From Leclercia sp. AS011 (GTDB lineage: Bacteria; Pseudomonadota; Gammaproteobacteria; Enterobacterales; Enterobacteriaceae), in NCBI RefSeq assembly GCF_037152535.1, contig NZ_JBBCMA010000001.1, forward strand, positions 992,001-1,056,000: a DNA stretch of 64,000 bases, written 5' to 3'. Shown one piece after another: positions 35,441 to 44,386 of this stretch. Position 1 is the first letter of the stretch. Every line of letters starts with the position of its first letter. The position numbers and the translations under genes are program-made. Under the pieces are notes generated by a model that worked only from the letters and a program-made list of their open reading frames with translations, had not been told where the DNA came from and did no database searches.

Positions 35441-36154
35441 TTATGCTCCAAACGCGCCGTCAATCGTGTGCATGGCCCCGGTCACAAAGGAGGCCTCCGG
35501 GCCTGCCAGCCAGGCGACCATGCCCGCCACCTCTTCCGCACGCCCGTGCCGTTTGATGGCCATAAAGCTGTGCATCAGCTCCTTCATCGGGCCACTCTCC
35601 GGATTGGCATCGGTGTCGATGGGGCCGGGCTGGACGACGTTGATCGTAATGCCGCGCGGGCCAAAGTCACGCGCCAGACCGCGCGCCAGCCCCTGTAGCG
35701 CGGATTTGCTGAGCGCATACGCGGCCATCCCCGGAATGGGCATACGATCGCCATTCACTGAACCGATCACAATAATGCGGCCACCGTCCGGCATCTGGCG
35801 GGCAGCCTCGACCGCAGCATGGTAGGGCGCGTGGATGTTGATGCGGAACAGACGATCGATGGCATCGCTGTCCTGCTCCAGGGCATCACCGAAGAGCGCG
35901 ATACCCGCGTTAACCACCAGAACATCCAGCGGCCCGCTGTCCCGCACCAGTTTTATCACCGCATCCCGGTCGGCGCTGTCGGTCTGGATCGCCACACTTC
36001 CGGTTTCAGCGGCCAGCTGCGCGGCGGCGTCTGGCGATCCGGCGTAGCTGAAGACCACCGACGCGCCATCGGCAGCAAAGCGCCGGACAATAGCCGCGCC
36101 AATCCCACGACTGCCGCCTAAAACCAGTACCGATCTCTTTTGTAATGCAGCCAT
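35441..36154 (-). CDS. bdcA: BdcA, c-di-GMP-binding biofilm dispersal SDR protein
   Basis: 237 aa, same length as E. coli BdcA (YjgI) and very similar to it by recall: LGGSRGIGAAIVRRF, NIHAPYHAAVEAARQMPDGG, IGSVNGDRMPIPGMAAY, and the C-terminus GAMHTIDGAFGA. SDR fold with TGxxxGxG-type loop and YALSK active site. E. coli BdcA is reported to bind c-di-GMP and promote biofilm dispersal. Divergent from bdcR with palindromic operators between. It is notable beside two exopolysaccharide loci in one window. Confidence 0.93.
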   Translation of the reverse strand: MAALQKRSVLVLGGSRGIGAAIVRRFAADGASVVFSYAGSPDAAAQLAAETGSVAIQTDSADRDAVIKLVRDSGPLDVLVVNAGIALFGDALEQDSDAIDRLFRINIHAPYHAAVEAARQMPDGGRIIVIGSVNGDRMPIPGMAAYALSKSALQGLARGLARDFGPRGITINVVQPGPIDTDANPESGPMKELMHSFMAIKRHGRAEEVAGMVAWLAGPEASFVTGAMHTIDGAFGA

Positions 36155-36171
36155 AACCTGTTCCTCATGAT

Positions 36172-36191
36172 ATTGTAGTGAGGATTACAAT
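36172..36191. promoter_or_regulatory. Probable BdcR operator 1
   Basis: ATTGTAGT-gagg-ATTACAAT, near-perfect inverted repeat (7 of 8 positions) in the bdcA-bdcR intergenic region, 17 bases before the bdcA start as read leftward. The arms share TGTAGTG with operator 2. Confidence 0.75.
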
Positions 36192-36223
36192 ATGCGTCGG
36201 CAACGCGTGCCGTCAAGGAGTAA

Positions 36224-36239
36224 TGTAGTGGTCACTACA
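36224..36239. promoter_or_regulatory. Probable BdcR operator 2, over the bdcR start
   Basis: TGTAGTG-gt-CACTACA, perfect 7-bp arms, covering the GTG start codon of bdcR at 36228. Its position implies autorepression. Confidence 0.75.
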
Positions 36240-36821
36240 AAAAATAGCCGGGCCCCGGGTCGGCCTCGTCGCTTCGATCCCGAGCAGGCCGTTGAAACCG
36301 CACAATATCTCTTTCATTCACGAGGGTATGACGCGGTGAGTATTGCGGATCTGACTAAAGCGTTCGGCATCAATCCGCCCAGCTTCTATGCGGCATTTGG
36401 CAGTAAATTCGGCTTATATACCCGGGTTCTGGCGCGTTATAGCCACACCGGGGCGATCCCTTTTGCGGCGCTGTTACGCCAGGATCGCCCGGTGGCTGAT
36501 TGTTTGATGGACGTTCTGAACGAGGCGGCCAGACGCTATGTCGCCGATCCGACGGCTGCCGGGTGTCTGGTGCTGGAAGGCACCCACTGCAACGATCCCG
36601 AGGCGCGCGAGGCGGCGTGCGACTTGCATACGGCGGCTGAAAATAGCATTCGGGCCTATATTGCCGAACAGTACCCGCAGGACGCTGTTCGGCTGACGGA
36701 CTTTATGAGTACGCTGATGTCCGGCCTCTCTGCGAAAGCGCGGGCCGGAGATAGCCTGGCGCGTCTGCAGGAAACCGTGCGGCTGGCAGGTCTGGCGCTA
36801 CAGCAGCTCCTGCCGCGCTGA
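36228..36821 (+). CDS. bdcR: BdcR, TetR-family repressor of bdcA
   Basis: 197 aa from the GTG at 36228, not from the ATG at 36192: AAGGAG at 36215-36220 is ideally spaced for the GTG, and the resulting N-terminus MVTTKNSR aligns with E. coli BdcR (MVTKKQSR) at the same total length. N-terminal HTH: GYDAVSIADLTKAFGINPPSFYAAFGSK-like segment at about 30-57 (landmark INPPSFYAAFGSK). C-terminal ligand domain with SGLSAKARAG. It should repress itself and divergent bdcA through the two TGTAGTG palindromes. Confidence 0.93.
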   Translation: MVTTKNSRAPGRPRRFDPEQAVETAQYLFHSRGYDAVSIADLTKAFGINPPSFYAAFGSKFGLYTRVLARYSHTGAIPFAALLRQDRPVADCLMDVLNEAARRYVADPTAAGCLVLEGTHCNDPEAREAACDLHTAAENSIRAYIAEQYPQDAVRLTDFMSTLMSGLSAKARAGDSLARLQETVRLAGLALQQLLPR

Positions 36822-36838
36822 GGCCAGACCCTGTTCGG

Positions 36839-37594
36839 TCAGATGGTCTGTCCGCCCGACACCTCGATACGCTGGGCGGTCACCCACCGGTTGTCGTCAC
36901 GCAGCAGGCTGGCGACCATCGGCCCAATATCGTCGGGCACCCCGACCCGCCCGAGGGCGGTCATGGCGGCAAACTGAGCGTTGACGTCGGCATTGTCGCG
37001 GACCAGCCCGCCGCCGAAATCGGTCTCAATGGCTCCGGGGGCGACGGTATTGACGGTGATACCGCGCCCGCCCAGCTCGCGGGCCATGTAAAGGCTCAGC
37101 ATTTCGACTGCCGCTTTGGCGGCGGCATAGGCCGAGAATCCAGGGTAGGAGACCCGGGTTAATCCGGATGAAAAGTTGACGATCCGCCCGCCGTCCGCCA
37201 GCAGCGGCAACAGCGTCTGGACCAGGAAGAACACCCCTTTGACATGGACGCTGAACAGCCCGTCGAACTGGGCTTCGGTCGTATCGGCCAGGGTGGCAAA
37301 CTCCCCGTGACCGGCGTTGTTTATCAGGTGATCGAAGCTGTCCCGCCCCCAGACCTCAGCAAGCTGTCCGCGTAAGGTGTCGGCAAAAGCCGGAAAGCTT
37401 GCCGTCTGCGTCATATCAAGCTGGAGGGCAACCGCCTTGCGGCCCAGCGCCCGGATCTCCGCCACCACCGCTTCAGCCTGATCCGTATTGCCTCGGTAAG
37501 CGACGATGACATCTCCTCCCTGGCGTGCGATGGAGAGGGCGGTATTACGACCGAGGCCACGGTTGGCGCCGGTGACGAGTGCGATTTTGTTCAT
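36839..37594 (-). CDS. Short-chain dehydrogenase/reductase
   Basis: 251 aa from the ATG at 37594 (AAGGA upstream); a longer frame from 37642 is unlikely. Classical SDR: VTGANRGLGRNTA, NNAG, catalytic Ser in NFSSGLT and YAAAK, with APGAIETDF and C-terminal IEVSGGQTI. Resembles 3-oxoacyl-ACP reductase-like oxidoreductases. Divergent from an AraC-type regulator 158 bp away, the likely controller. Convergent with bdcR with a 17-bp gap. Confidence 0.92.
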   Translation of the reverse strand: MNKIALVTGANRGLGRNTALSIARQGGDVIVAYRGNTDQAEAVVAEIRALGRKAVALQLDMTQTASFPAFADTLRGQLAEVWGRDSFDHLINNAGHGEFATLADTTEAQFDGLFSVHVKGVFFLVQTLLPLLADGGRIVNFSSGLTRVSYPGFSAYAAAKAAVEMLSLYMARELGGRGITVNTVAPGAIETDFGGGLVRDNADVNAQFAAMTALGRVGVPDDIGPMVASLLRDDNRWVTAQRIEVSGGQTI

Positions 37595-37752
37595 GATAGT
37601 TCCTTGCTGTTGGATGGTGTCCTTACAATAGGGGAAGCCCACCCGCCCGCATTGCCCGATCCTTGTTAATTTTTGCTCATTTCTCTTTCCGGGGTATGTT
37701 TCGTCGCCAGATATCGCATACTATCGCTTAAAAACTTGCCTGAAAGGATCCT

Positions 37753-38631
37753 ATGCCCACTGCACTGCTTGAGCTTTGCCGCCGCTATGCGGATACCTGC
37801 GCCGACCCGAGTGGGGTGGCCGTTACCCCGGTTCCGGGGTTAACCATTGTCCGCGCGTTGCATCCCGGCGACCTGCAGGCGGCCATCAACAGACCGTTGA
37901 TTGCCATGCTGTTGCAGGGTCGCAAATGCGTGACCACCGGTACGGAACGGTTTGAGTATGGGCCGGGCGAGGCGATGGTGATTGCGGCGGATGTGCCAAC
38001 CACCAGCCAGATCGTTCAGGCCAGCCTTCGCCATCCCTACTACGCCCTGGTGCTCGAGCTGGATACCGCTATCCTGCGTGAGCTGCAGGATGCCGTCCCC
38101 GCAGAGCAGCAGGACGGCCCCTGTGTCGGTATTGAGCCGATGAACGCCGAGGTCACGGATGCGGCCTGCCGGCTGGCAAGACTGTTTGACCATCCCCACG
38201 CGCTGGCTGTGTTGGGCGAGGGGTTGCGCCGGGAACTGCACTACTGGCTGCTGCGCAGCGTGCATGGGGCGGCTATTCGCGCGCTGGGCGCAGTGGATAG
38301 TTACGCCGGGCGAATCAGCCGCGCGGTGGCGGTGTTGCGTAAGGATTTTACCCGCACGATAAGCGTGGAGGAGCTTGCCGACGTGGCGGGGATGAGCGTC
38401 TCCGTGTTCCATCAGCATTTCCGGGCGATTACCACCACCTCGCCGCTACAGTTTCAGAAACAGCTGCGCCTGATCCACGCCCGGCGACTGATGCTGGCGG
38501 AGGGAACGGGCATCGCCCAGGCGGCTTACAGGGTGGGCTATGCCAGCGTGTCGCAGTTCACCCGGGAATATGCCCGGATGTATGGCGTGCCGCCGGGGCG
38601 TGACCGGCGGATGGCAAAAGTGAGCGTGTGA
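37753..38631 (+). CDS. AraC-family regulator (AraC_N type, YqhC-like)
   Basis: 292 aa. N-terminal AraC_N cupin (about 20-175, landmarks LIAMLLQGRKCV and YGPGEAMVIAADVPTTSQI) and two C-terminal HTH motifs (VEELADVAGMSVSVFHQHF and AAYRVGYASVSQFTREYARMYG). E. coli YqhC has this layout and activates an aldehyde reductase gene; here the divergent SDR gene is the likely target. AGGATCC precedes the ATG. Effector may be a reactive aldehyde, by analogy only. Confidence 0.9.
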   Translation: MPTALLELCRRYADTCADPSGVAVTPVPGLTIVRALHPGDLQAAINRPLIAMLLQGRKCVTTGTERFEYGPGEAMVIAADVPTTSQIVQASLRHPYYALVLELDTAILRELQDAVPAEQQDGPCVGIEPMNAEVTDAACRLARLFDHPHALAVLGEGLRRELHYWLLRSVHGAAIRALGAVDSYAGRISRAVAVLRKDFTRTISVEELADVAGMSVSVFHQHFRAITTTSPLQFQKQLRLIHARRLMLAEGTGIAQAAYRVGYASVSQFTREYARMYGVPPGRDRRMAKVSV

Positions 38632-38653
38632 AGCGGGACGGCTCCGTTGTTAA

Positions 38654-39583
38654 CTAACGGGCGGTTTTGAGCCAGGAGGCAATATCCTGAGTGGGCAGAC
38701 TGTTTTTCGCGTTCCAGGTTTCGGACATCGGCCACCACATTCCGTCCCCCCGGGCGAAGGCGGCGCGATAGCGCAGCATCAGGTCATCCGGCTGATTTCG
38801 CAGTTCCTCCAGTAACGCGGGCAGGGTCAATACGTGTTTCGCAAAGGTCTGCCCGGTTACGCGTTCAACCGTCTCCGCCAGTTGGCCATAGGAGGTTGTT
38901 TCGCCTGCAACAAAGACCACTTCGTTGACGATACGCGGCTGCTGTAAATAGATGGCGGTGGTCAGTCGGCCAATATCCGCCGGGGACGTCACCGTGACCT
39001 GGGTGTCCCAGCCCCCGAGCGCATGAATCGTTTTTTGCGATAAATTCACCACATCAAATGCCGGCTCGAAGAGAAAGCTGGTAAACATCCCGGTTGATAC
39101 AATGACCCATTCCGTTGCGCGCTGTTCCCGCAGCAGGGTTCTGACATCATACTGTTCGTCCCAGACGGGCTGGCCGCTTTCTTTGCCGACCACATCGTAA
39201 TTGACGCCAAACTGCCAGGGGAAATAGCGCCTCACGCCTGCCTCCAGCACCGCGCGGGTAATTTTTAGCTGCGTCCCCGCGCCCGCCACAAAGCCCATGC
39301 AGTTGATCACCGTATCAAAGGCCGCAAAAGAGATTTTTAACACGTCAACCGTGCTGGTCGCCACGTCAACCGGGATAAAGGTTGCGCCCAGATCGGCCAG
39401 CTGTTGATGGGCAGCGGAGAGCAGGTTGCCCTGCGTATCGAATGAGCCGGGGGAGACCATGACGCAGACGCTGCCCTGTCGCGCCGTCACCGCCGGGATC
39501 AGCGCGTCCAGCACGGCGGCACCCAGTTGTCCCGCCCCCAGCACCAGTACATTTTCGCCTTTGACGATATTATGTTCTTTCAT
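38654..39583 (-). CDS. NmrA-like NAD(P)-binding oxidoreductase (isoflavone reductase-like)
   Basis: 309 aa. N-terminal Rossmann motif VLVLGAGQLGAAVLDAL (GxGxxG), followed by an atypical-SDR/PCBER-like fold: FAAFDTVINCMGF, RRYFPWQFGVNYD, WVIVSTGMFTSFLFEP. The family reduces aromatic or phenylpropanoid-like substrates or senses NADP. Divergent from a LysR regulator 139 bp away. Function unproven; catalytic Lys of PCBER not clearly located. Confidence 0.85.
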   Translation of the reverse strand: MKEHNIVKGENVLVLGAGQLGAAVLDALIPAVTARQGSVCVMVSPGSFDTQGNLLSAAHQQLADLGATFIPVDVATSTVDVLKISFAAFDTVINCMGFVAGAGTQLKITRAVLEAGVRRYFPWQFGVNYDVVGKESGQPVWDEQYDVRTLLREQRATEWVIVSTGMFTSFLFEPAFDVVNLSQKTIHALGGWDTQVTVTSPADIGRLTTAIYLQQPRIVNEVVFVAGETTSYGQLAETVERVTGQTFAKHVLTLPALLEELRNQPDDLMLRYRAAFARGDGMWWPMSETWNAKNSLPTQDIASWLKTAR

Positions 39584-39722
39584 TTTTCTACCTCAGGTGA
39601 GTAAGCAGCGTGTTTGCTACGTTAAAGGCAAGTTTATGGCAGGGGGCGGGAATCGATAAGAGGCTGCGGGTGGGTTAGACTGTTCGTTAAAATGGCATAA
39701 TCAACCTGTTCGGGGGAAGGAG

Positions 39723-40622
39723 ATGGACAAGCTGGCGTCAATGCAGGTCTATGTCTGTGTGGTGGATACCCGTAGCTTCGCCAGGGCGGCCGAAGTGCTT
39801 GGCGTGCCGCGTTCCACGGTATCCCGGGTGGTGAAGGCGCTGGAAGCCTGGCTGGGGATCCAGCTTCTGCAACGTACCACCCGCAAACTCAGCGTGACCG
39901 CCGAGGGGCAACGCTATTACGCCGAGTGCAAGCGGGTGCTGGCGGATATTGCGACTATGGAGTCGTCCTTTCCCGGTCGGTCGGCACAGCCCAAAGGGCG
40001 TTTTAAAGTGGGGATGCCCCAGTCGCTTGCCCGGCATTGCATTCTCCCGAGGCTCCCCGACTTTTTGCAGCACTATCCTGAGCTGGCGCTGGTGCTTTGT
40101 TCCAGTGATAACGTGGAGGATATTATTCAGGAAGGGTATGACTGCGTGATTCGGACCGGCAGGATCGATGACTCCACAACGCTGGTGGCGCGGCCTCTGG
40201 CGAACTTTACGTGGGCGGTGCTGGCCTCTCCGGCCTATATTGCGGCCCACGGCATGCCGGAGAGTATTGATGACCTCGAAAGGCATCACGCCGTGGGGTA
40301 TCTCAACCACCGCACCGGGCGCACCACCGACTGGCTTTTTACGCTTGCTGATGGCGATTGCGCGATCCGGATGAAGGAGACCCTGGTGGTCGATGACACC
40401 GACGCCTATATTCAGGCCGGTATTCAGGGGCTGGGACTCATTCGCGTCGCCAGCTATCTGGCTGCCCCCTGGCTTCGAAGCGGCGCGCTCGTCTCCTGCA
40501 TGGAAAACTTCTCGTATGATTTGCCCCTTTCGCTGGTCTATCCGCAAAACAGGTATCTTCCCCCTGCGGTGCGCGCGTTCTATGACTGGAGCCGCGCGGT
40601 GCTGCATCAACCGGCAGACTGA
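39723..40622 (+). CDS. LysR-family regulator (DhaN/PtxR-like)
   Basis: 299 aa. HTH at about 1-62: MDKLASMQVYVCVVDTRSF and AAEVLGVPRSTVSRVVKALEAWLG, the CrgA/YafC-type subgroup. Effector domain landmarks RFKVGMPQSLARH and YDCVIRTGRIDDSTLVAR-type loop (YDCVIRTGRIDDS near 139). GGAAGGAG precedes the ATG. Probably controls the divergent NmrA-like gene. Its last 16 bases overlap the 3' end of the convergent LysR gene (40607-40622). Confidence 0.92.
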   Translation: MDKLASMQVYVCVVDTRSFARAAEVLGVPRSTVSRVVKALEAWLGIQLLQRTTRKLSVTAEGQRYYAECKRVLADIATMESSFPGRSAQPKGRFKVGMPQSLARHCILPRLPDFLQHYPELALVLCSSDNVEDIIQEGYDCVIRTGRIDDSTTLVARPLANFTWAVLASPAYIAAHGMPESIDDLERHHAVGYLNHRTGRTTDWLFTLADGDCAIRMKETLVVDDTDAYIQAGIQGLGLIRVASYLAAPWLRSGALVSCMENFSYDLPLSLVYPQNRYLPPAVRAFYDWSRAVLHQPAD

Positions 40623-41551
40623 GGGGTAAAGCGCAGCATGGCGGTTTTTAACTCTGCCATCAGCCAGTTCAGCGCGGGATCCTGCGCCCGGCGCTTGTGG
40701 CGCAAAATGCACAGCGTAAACCTGGGGTAATTGACGGGCGTCGCGCTGGATCGTAACGCAAAATGCTGCTGCCAGCGTTGGGCCAGCCCGTCGGGAACGG
40801 TGGCGAAAACGGGGAGGGTGGTGAGCAGCAGCGGAAAGGTCGAAAAATTCCCGGTAACGTAACGCACGCGCCGTTGCAATCCCTGGCTGGCGAGCTGGCG
40901 GTCAATTTCGCTGTGGCTGGATTCGCGATACGACACCATGACGTGCTCATGGGCGGTAAAATCGGTTATCGACAAGGGCTCCTCACAGGGGATCTGACTC
41001 GCCGACCAGAGCGTGGAGACGCCCATGGTCATCACGGGCTCGCTCAGGATCTCCCCGGTACTCTGCTTGTTCAGCGAAACGGCAATATCAATGACATCCT
41101 CTTCCAGCAACCGGCGAACCTGATAGGGATCGGCGGCAACCGTATGCAGCCCCACGCCGGGCGCGTGATGGGCGATGGTGGGCAGCAGATCCGGCATCAG
41201 CCAGTGCTCGCTCCAGTCGCTGATGCCCAGCCGAAAAGTGTGCTTTGCCGTGGCGGAAGAAAACTCCTGCGCGCCAAACATCACGCTGTGCAGGTTCTCC
41301 ATCAGCGGCTGCATATGGACCATCAGCGCGTCGGCGCGCGGGGTCGGCAGCATCCCTTTGGCACCGCGCACGAACAGCGGGTCATTAAACATCTCCCGCA
41401 GCCTTTTCAACGCCCCGCTAATAGCCGGTTGCCCGAGATGCAGCACCTCCGCGGTACGGGTGACGCTGGCTTCCCGGTACAACACCAGGAACACCGTCAG
41501 GAGATTCAAATCTATCCGGCTAAAATCATTTTCAATGATTTTCTTCATCAT
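40607..41551 (-). CDS. LysR-family regulator (NodD/LeuO-like)
   Basis: 314 aa from the ATG at 41551 (a longer frame to 41587 is less likely). N-terminus FSRIDLNLLTVFLVLYRE, then ASVTRTAEVLHLGQPAISGALKRLRE, typical of the NahR/NodD/LeuO branch with FNDPLFVRG. The effector domain follows (FRLGISDWSEHWL). Divergent from the MBL/NmrA operon at 41629, 77 bp away, and likely its regulator. NahR-type proteins often sense aromatic compounds. Confidence 0.92.
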   Translation of the reverse strand: MMKKIIENDFSRIDLNLLTVFLVLYREASVTRTAEVLHLGQPAISGALKRLREMFNDPLFVRGAKGMLPTPRADALMVHMQPLMENLHSVMFGAQEFSSATAKHTFRLGISDWSEHWLMPDLLPTIAHHAPGVGLHTVAADPYQVRRLLEEDVIDIAVSLNKQSTGEILSEPVMTMGVSTLWSASQIPCEEPLSITDFTAHEHVMVSYRESSHSEIDRQLASQGLQRRVRYVTGNFSTFPLLLTTLPVFATVPDGLAQRWQQHFALRSSATPVNYPRFTLCILRHKRRAQDPALNWLMAELKTAMLRFTPQSAG

Positions 41552-41628
41552 ATTAATCAATTTGAATGTTAGTGGTGCCAGCAGCATAGTGAGTCTGATC
41601 CTGATAAATCAACCCCAGAGAGGCCGTT

Positions 41629-42483
41629 ATGCAAACTTACCGGATGGGCGACACGGTTATTTTTAAGGTGCTGGAACGCGAGATGAGCATCCCCAAAGCG
41701 GAGTTATATCCTGATTATCTCCAGCCCGAGGAGGACGACCGGGCCCGGCAGAAGGTTCCGCTTTCGATCCATAGCTGGGTCATACGTACCCCCGACGATA
41801 TTATTGTGATTGATACCGGCACCGGTAATGGCCGCGATCGCGGCGGTAATCCGTTCTACCACCAGGTGCACTCGCGCTATCTGGAGAATTTTCTGGCCAC
41901 AGGCATTAAGCCGGAAGAGGTGACGCTGGTCTTAATGACTCATCTGCACACGGACCATGTCGGCTGGAATACCCTCTGGCGGGATAACCGCTGGGTGCCG
42001 ATGTTTCCCAACGCGCGTTATATCTGCTCTGAGAAGGAGCTTATCCGGGTAAAAAACAGCGAGCGCTACCGCAATTTATGGCTCGACAGCCTGTTGCCGG
42101 TCATTGACGCTGGTCTGCTGGAAACCATTGATGTGGCGGCGCAGCCGGTATTCGGCGGCAGAATCACCTATACGCCGACGCCCGGACACAGCCCCGACCA
42201 TGCGTCACTGATCCTCTCCGCTGGCGGCGAATATGCCTTTTTTGCCGGCGATATCGCGCATTCTTCGCAGCAGTTCAGCCACCCGGAATGGAATTCGGTG
42301 TTTTGCGGCGACCATACGCAGGCAGAAAAATCACGGCGTCAGGCGATGGCCTGGTGTGCGGAACATCGCGCCCTGTGGTGCAGCGCCCATTTCTCCGGCT
42401 CCTCCTGCGGCTGGCTGAACCTCGATGAAGAGGGACAGTATCACTGGAGTGAGGCAGCCTCTTTTTCCGGGAGTACACAATGA
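41629..42483 (+). CDS. Metallo-beta-lactamase-fold hydrolase (lactonase-like)
   Basis: 284 aa. Zinc motif HLHTDH with His105, His107, Asp109, His110; further ligands TPGHSPDH and AGDIAH, matching the AhlD/AttM-like branch that includes N-acyl-homoserine lactonases. No signal peptide. First gene of a two-gene operon with a four-base overlap to the NmrA-like gene; controlled probably by the divergent LysR. Lactone hydrolysis, including quorum-signal quenching, is possible but not demonstrated by sequence. Confidence 0.9.
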   Translation: MQTYRMGDTVIFKVLEREMSIPKAELYPDYLQPEEDDRARQKVPLSIHSWVIRTPDDIIVIDTGTGNGRDRGGNPFYHQVHSRYLENFLATGIKPEEVTLVLMTHLHTDHVGWNTLWRDNRWVPMFPNARYICSEKELIRVKNSERYRNLWLDSLLPVIDAGLLETIDVAAQPVFGGRITYTPTPGHSPDHASLILSAGGEYAFFAGDIAHSSQQFSHPEWNSVFCGDHTQAEKSRRQAMAWCAEHRALWCSAHFSGSSCGWLNLDEEGQYHWSEAASFSGSTQ

Positions 42484-43394
42484 TGAATAAGACGTCTACG
42501 ATTCTGGTTTTTGGCGCAACGGGGCAGCAGGGCGGCTCGGTGGCGAATGCGTTGCTTAACAACGGTTGGTCGGTGCGCGTGATGGTGCGCAACCCCGCCT
42601 CGCCGGCTGCACTGGCCCTGCGGGATGCCGGGGCGGAAGTGGTAACCGGGACCTTCGATGATATTGCTGCCATGAGAGGGGCGATGACGGGGGTATACGG
42701 CGTCTTCAGCGTTCAGCCCAGTTCGCCCGGCGGGACGGTAACCGACGACGATGAAGTGCGCTATGGCAAAACGATCGCCAGCCTTGCCGTCGAGTGCGGC
42801 GTCCAGCATCTGGTTTACTCTTCAGGCAACGCAGCGGGTGATACGCCAACGGGGGTGGCGCACTTTGACACCAAGGCGGAGATCGAACGGCATATCCGGA
42901 CTTTGCCCCTCACCGCCACCATCGTGCGGCCAGCCGCATTTATGGAGCTGCTGGTGATGCCCGGGTTTGGGCTTGATGAGGGGCACTTTCACTTCTTCAT
43001 GCAGCCCGAAGGGGCGATGCAGGTGATCGCCGTGGAGGACATCGGCAAAATTGTCGCCGCCGTCTACGCGCAGCCGGCGCGGTTCAAGGGCAAAACCCTG
43101 GAAATCGCCAGCGATGTCGTCACCGGTCTGCAGCTGCAGGAGCTCTTCTCCGCCGCGGCGGGGCGGCCCATTCCCTATTCGCGTTTTTCCGATGACGAAC
43201 TGGCCGCCAGTCCTTTCCTGCAACAGCTGACCGCGCTGGTGGATGACGGGCAACTGACAGGCCAGGCCGATCTGGACGCAATGCGGCAGATGAATCCGCA
43301 CCTGCAAACCATGGCGTCCTGGCTGGCGGGAAGCGGGCGGGTCGCTTTTGAAGATGCCCTGGCGACCTCTGCCAACTGGGCGTTTAACCGGTAG
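42480..43394 (+). CDS. NmrA-family NAD(P)-binding protein
   Basis: 304 aa starting within the MBL gene stop (ATGA). ILVFGATGQQGGSVANALL is the NmrA/HSCARG glycine motif (GxxGxxG), followed by VRVMVRNP and YSSGNAAGDTPTG. Such proteins bind NADP(H) and act as reductases or redox sensors. Its last 11 bases overlap the end of the convergent epimerase-like gene. Co-expression with an MBL-fold hydrolase suggests a short detoxification or catabolic pathway. Confidence 0.88.
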   Translation: MMNKTSTILVFGATGQQGGSVANALLNNGWSVRVMVRNPASPAALALRDAGAEVVTGTFDDIAAMRGAMTGVYGVFSVQPSSPGGTVTDDDEVRYGKTIASLAVECGVQHLVYSSGNAAGDTPTGVAHFDTKAEIERHIRTLPLTATIVRPAAFMELLVMPGFGLDEGHFHFFMQPEGAMQVIAVEDIGKIVAAVYAQPARFKGKTLEIASDVVTGLQLQELFSAAAGRPIPYSRFSDDELAASPFLQQLTALVDDGQLTGQADLDAMRQMNPHLQTMASWLAGSGRVAFEDALATSANWAFNR

Positions 43395-44286
43395 CCAGCG
43401 TCGCGTAATCCATATTCTGTAGATCCTCGAGCAGGCCGGGGCCGGCAGGATGCCAGCCCAGCTGCTGACGCGTCCAGGTGGAGGAGGCGCGCAGGTCCAT
43501 GGCGGCAAAAATGGCAAACCAGCCAAAATGCGCTTCCGCCTCTGAAGGTGAGAGCGATATCAGGGGCAGATTGAGCTTACGGGCCACGATTTCCGCGATC
43601 TGCCGGAGGGGAACGCCTTCTTCGGCAACGGCATGGTAGCGCTTCCCGTTTTCACCCTCTTCCAGCACCCGCCGGTACAGCACGGCAACATCGCTGATGT
43701 GCGCCGCCGACCAGCGGTTGTCGCCGTCCCCGATGCAGGCCACAACGCCTTTCTCCATCGCGTGCTGAATGTACCAGGTGATGAGGCCCTGACGCCGGGT
43801 GTCATGCACCTGGGGCAGACGCACGACCCGGACATTCACCCCTTCCGCCAGCAGCGCATTGCCCTCAAGTTCGGTAGCCACCCGGGGATTAGCGTTCCCG
43901 GCCTTGAATTGATGTTCCTGCGCAATGGCCGTAGCACCGTCATCGCCGATGCCGGTTCCTGAGGTGACGATCAACGGGCGATCGCTGCCTTTCAGCGCCT
44001 GGCCCATGGCATGGATAACCCGTCGGTCCTTGTCACAATTCTCGGCGAAACGGTGAAAATCATGATCAAACGCCGTATGGATCACCGCATCAGCACGCTC
44101 TGCGCCTGCGGCTAAGGTTCCGGGATCGTCCAGCGTACCGCGATGAACCTCGGCACCCGCACGGCTGAGCGCCTGCGCGCTGCTCTCCGAGCGGGCAAGG
44201 CCGATGACCTGATGTCCGGCCGCCAGCAGTTCAGTGAGGATCCGGGAGCCAATAAAGCCACTTGCGCCGGTAAGGAAAACTCGCAT
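43384..44286 (-). CDS. Extended SDR / NAD-dependent epimerase-like oxidoreductase
   Basis: 300 aa. N-terminal MRVFLTGASGFIGSRILTELL (GASGFIG; quoted span ends at residue 21 of which the key part is 7-13), then ADAVIHTAFDHDFHRF and VTSGTGIGDDGAT. The canonical YxxxK is not obvious: the segment after the Ser/Thr is NPRVATELEGNALL, so catalysis may differ. Resembles YeeZ/SDR_a5-type proteins. Divergent from an XRE-type regulator about 100 bp away, which probably controls it. Confidence 0.86.
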   Translation of the reverse strand: MRVFLTGASGFIGSRILTELLAAGHQVIGLARSESSAQALSRAGAEVHRGTLDDPGTLAAGAERADAVIHTAFDHDFHRFAENCDKDRRVIHAMGQALKGSDRPLIVTSGTGIGDDGATAIAQEHQFKAGNANPRVATELEGNALLAEGVNVRVVRLPQVHDTRRQGLITWYIQHAMEKGVVACIGDGDNRWSAAHISDVAVLYRRVLEEGENGKRYHAVAEEGVPLRQIAEIVARKLNLPLISLSPSEAEAHFGWFAIFAAMDLRASSTWTRQQLGWHPAGPGLLEDLQNMDYATLATG

Positions 44287-44386
44287 AACACACCTCCAGA
44301 TTAGGGTTCCGGAACAGAGTAGCGCTATAGTCAGACGAGAAAAGTAGAGACATTATCAGGGTATAAACCTTAACAGGATAACGGCG

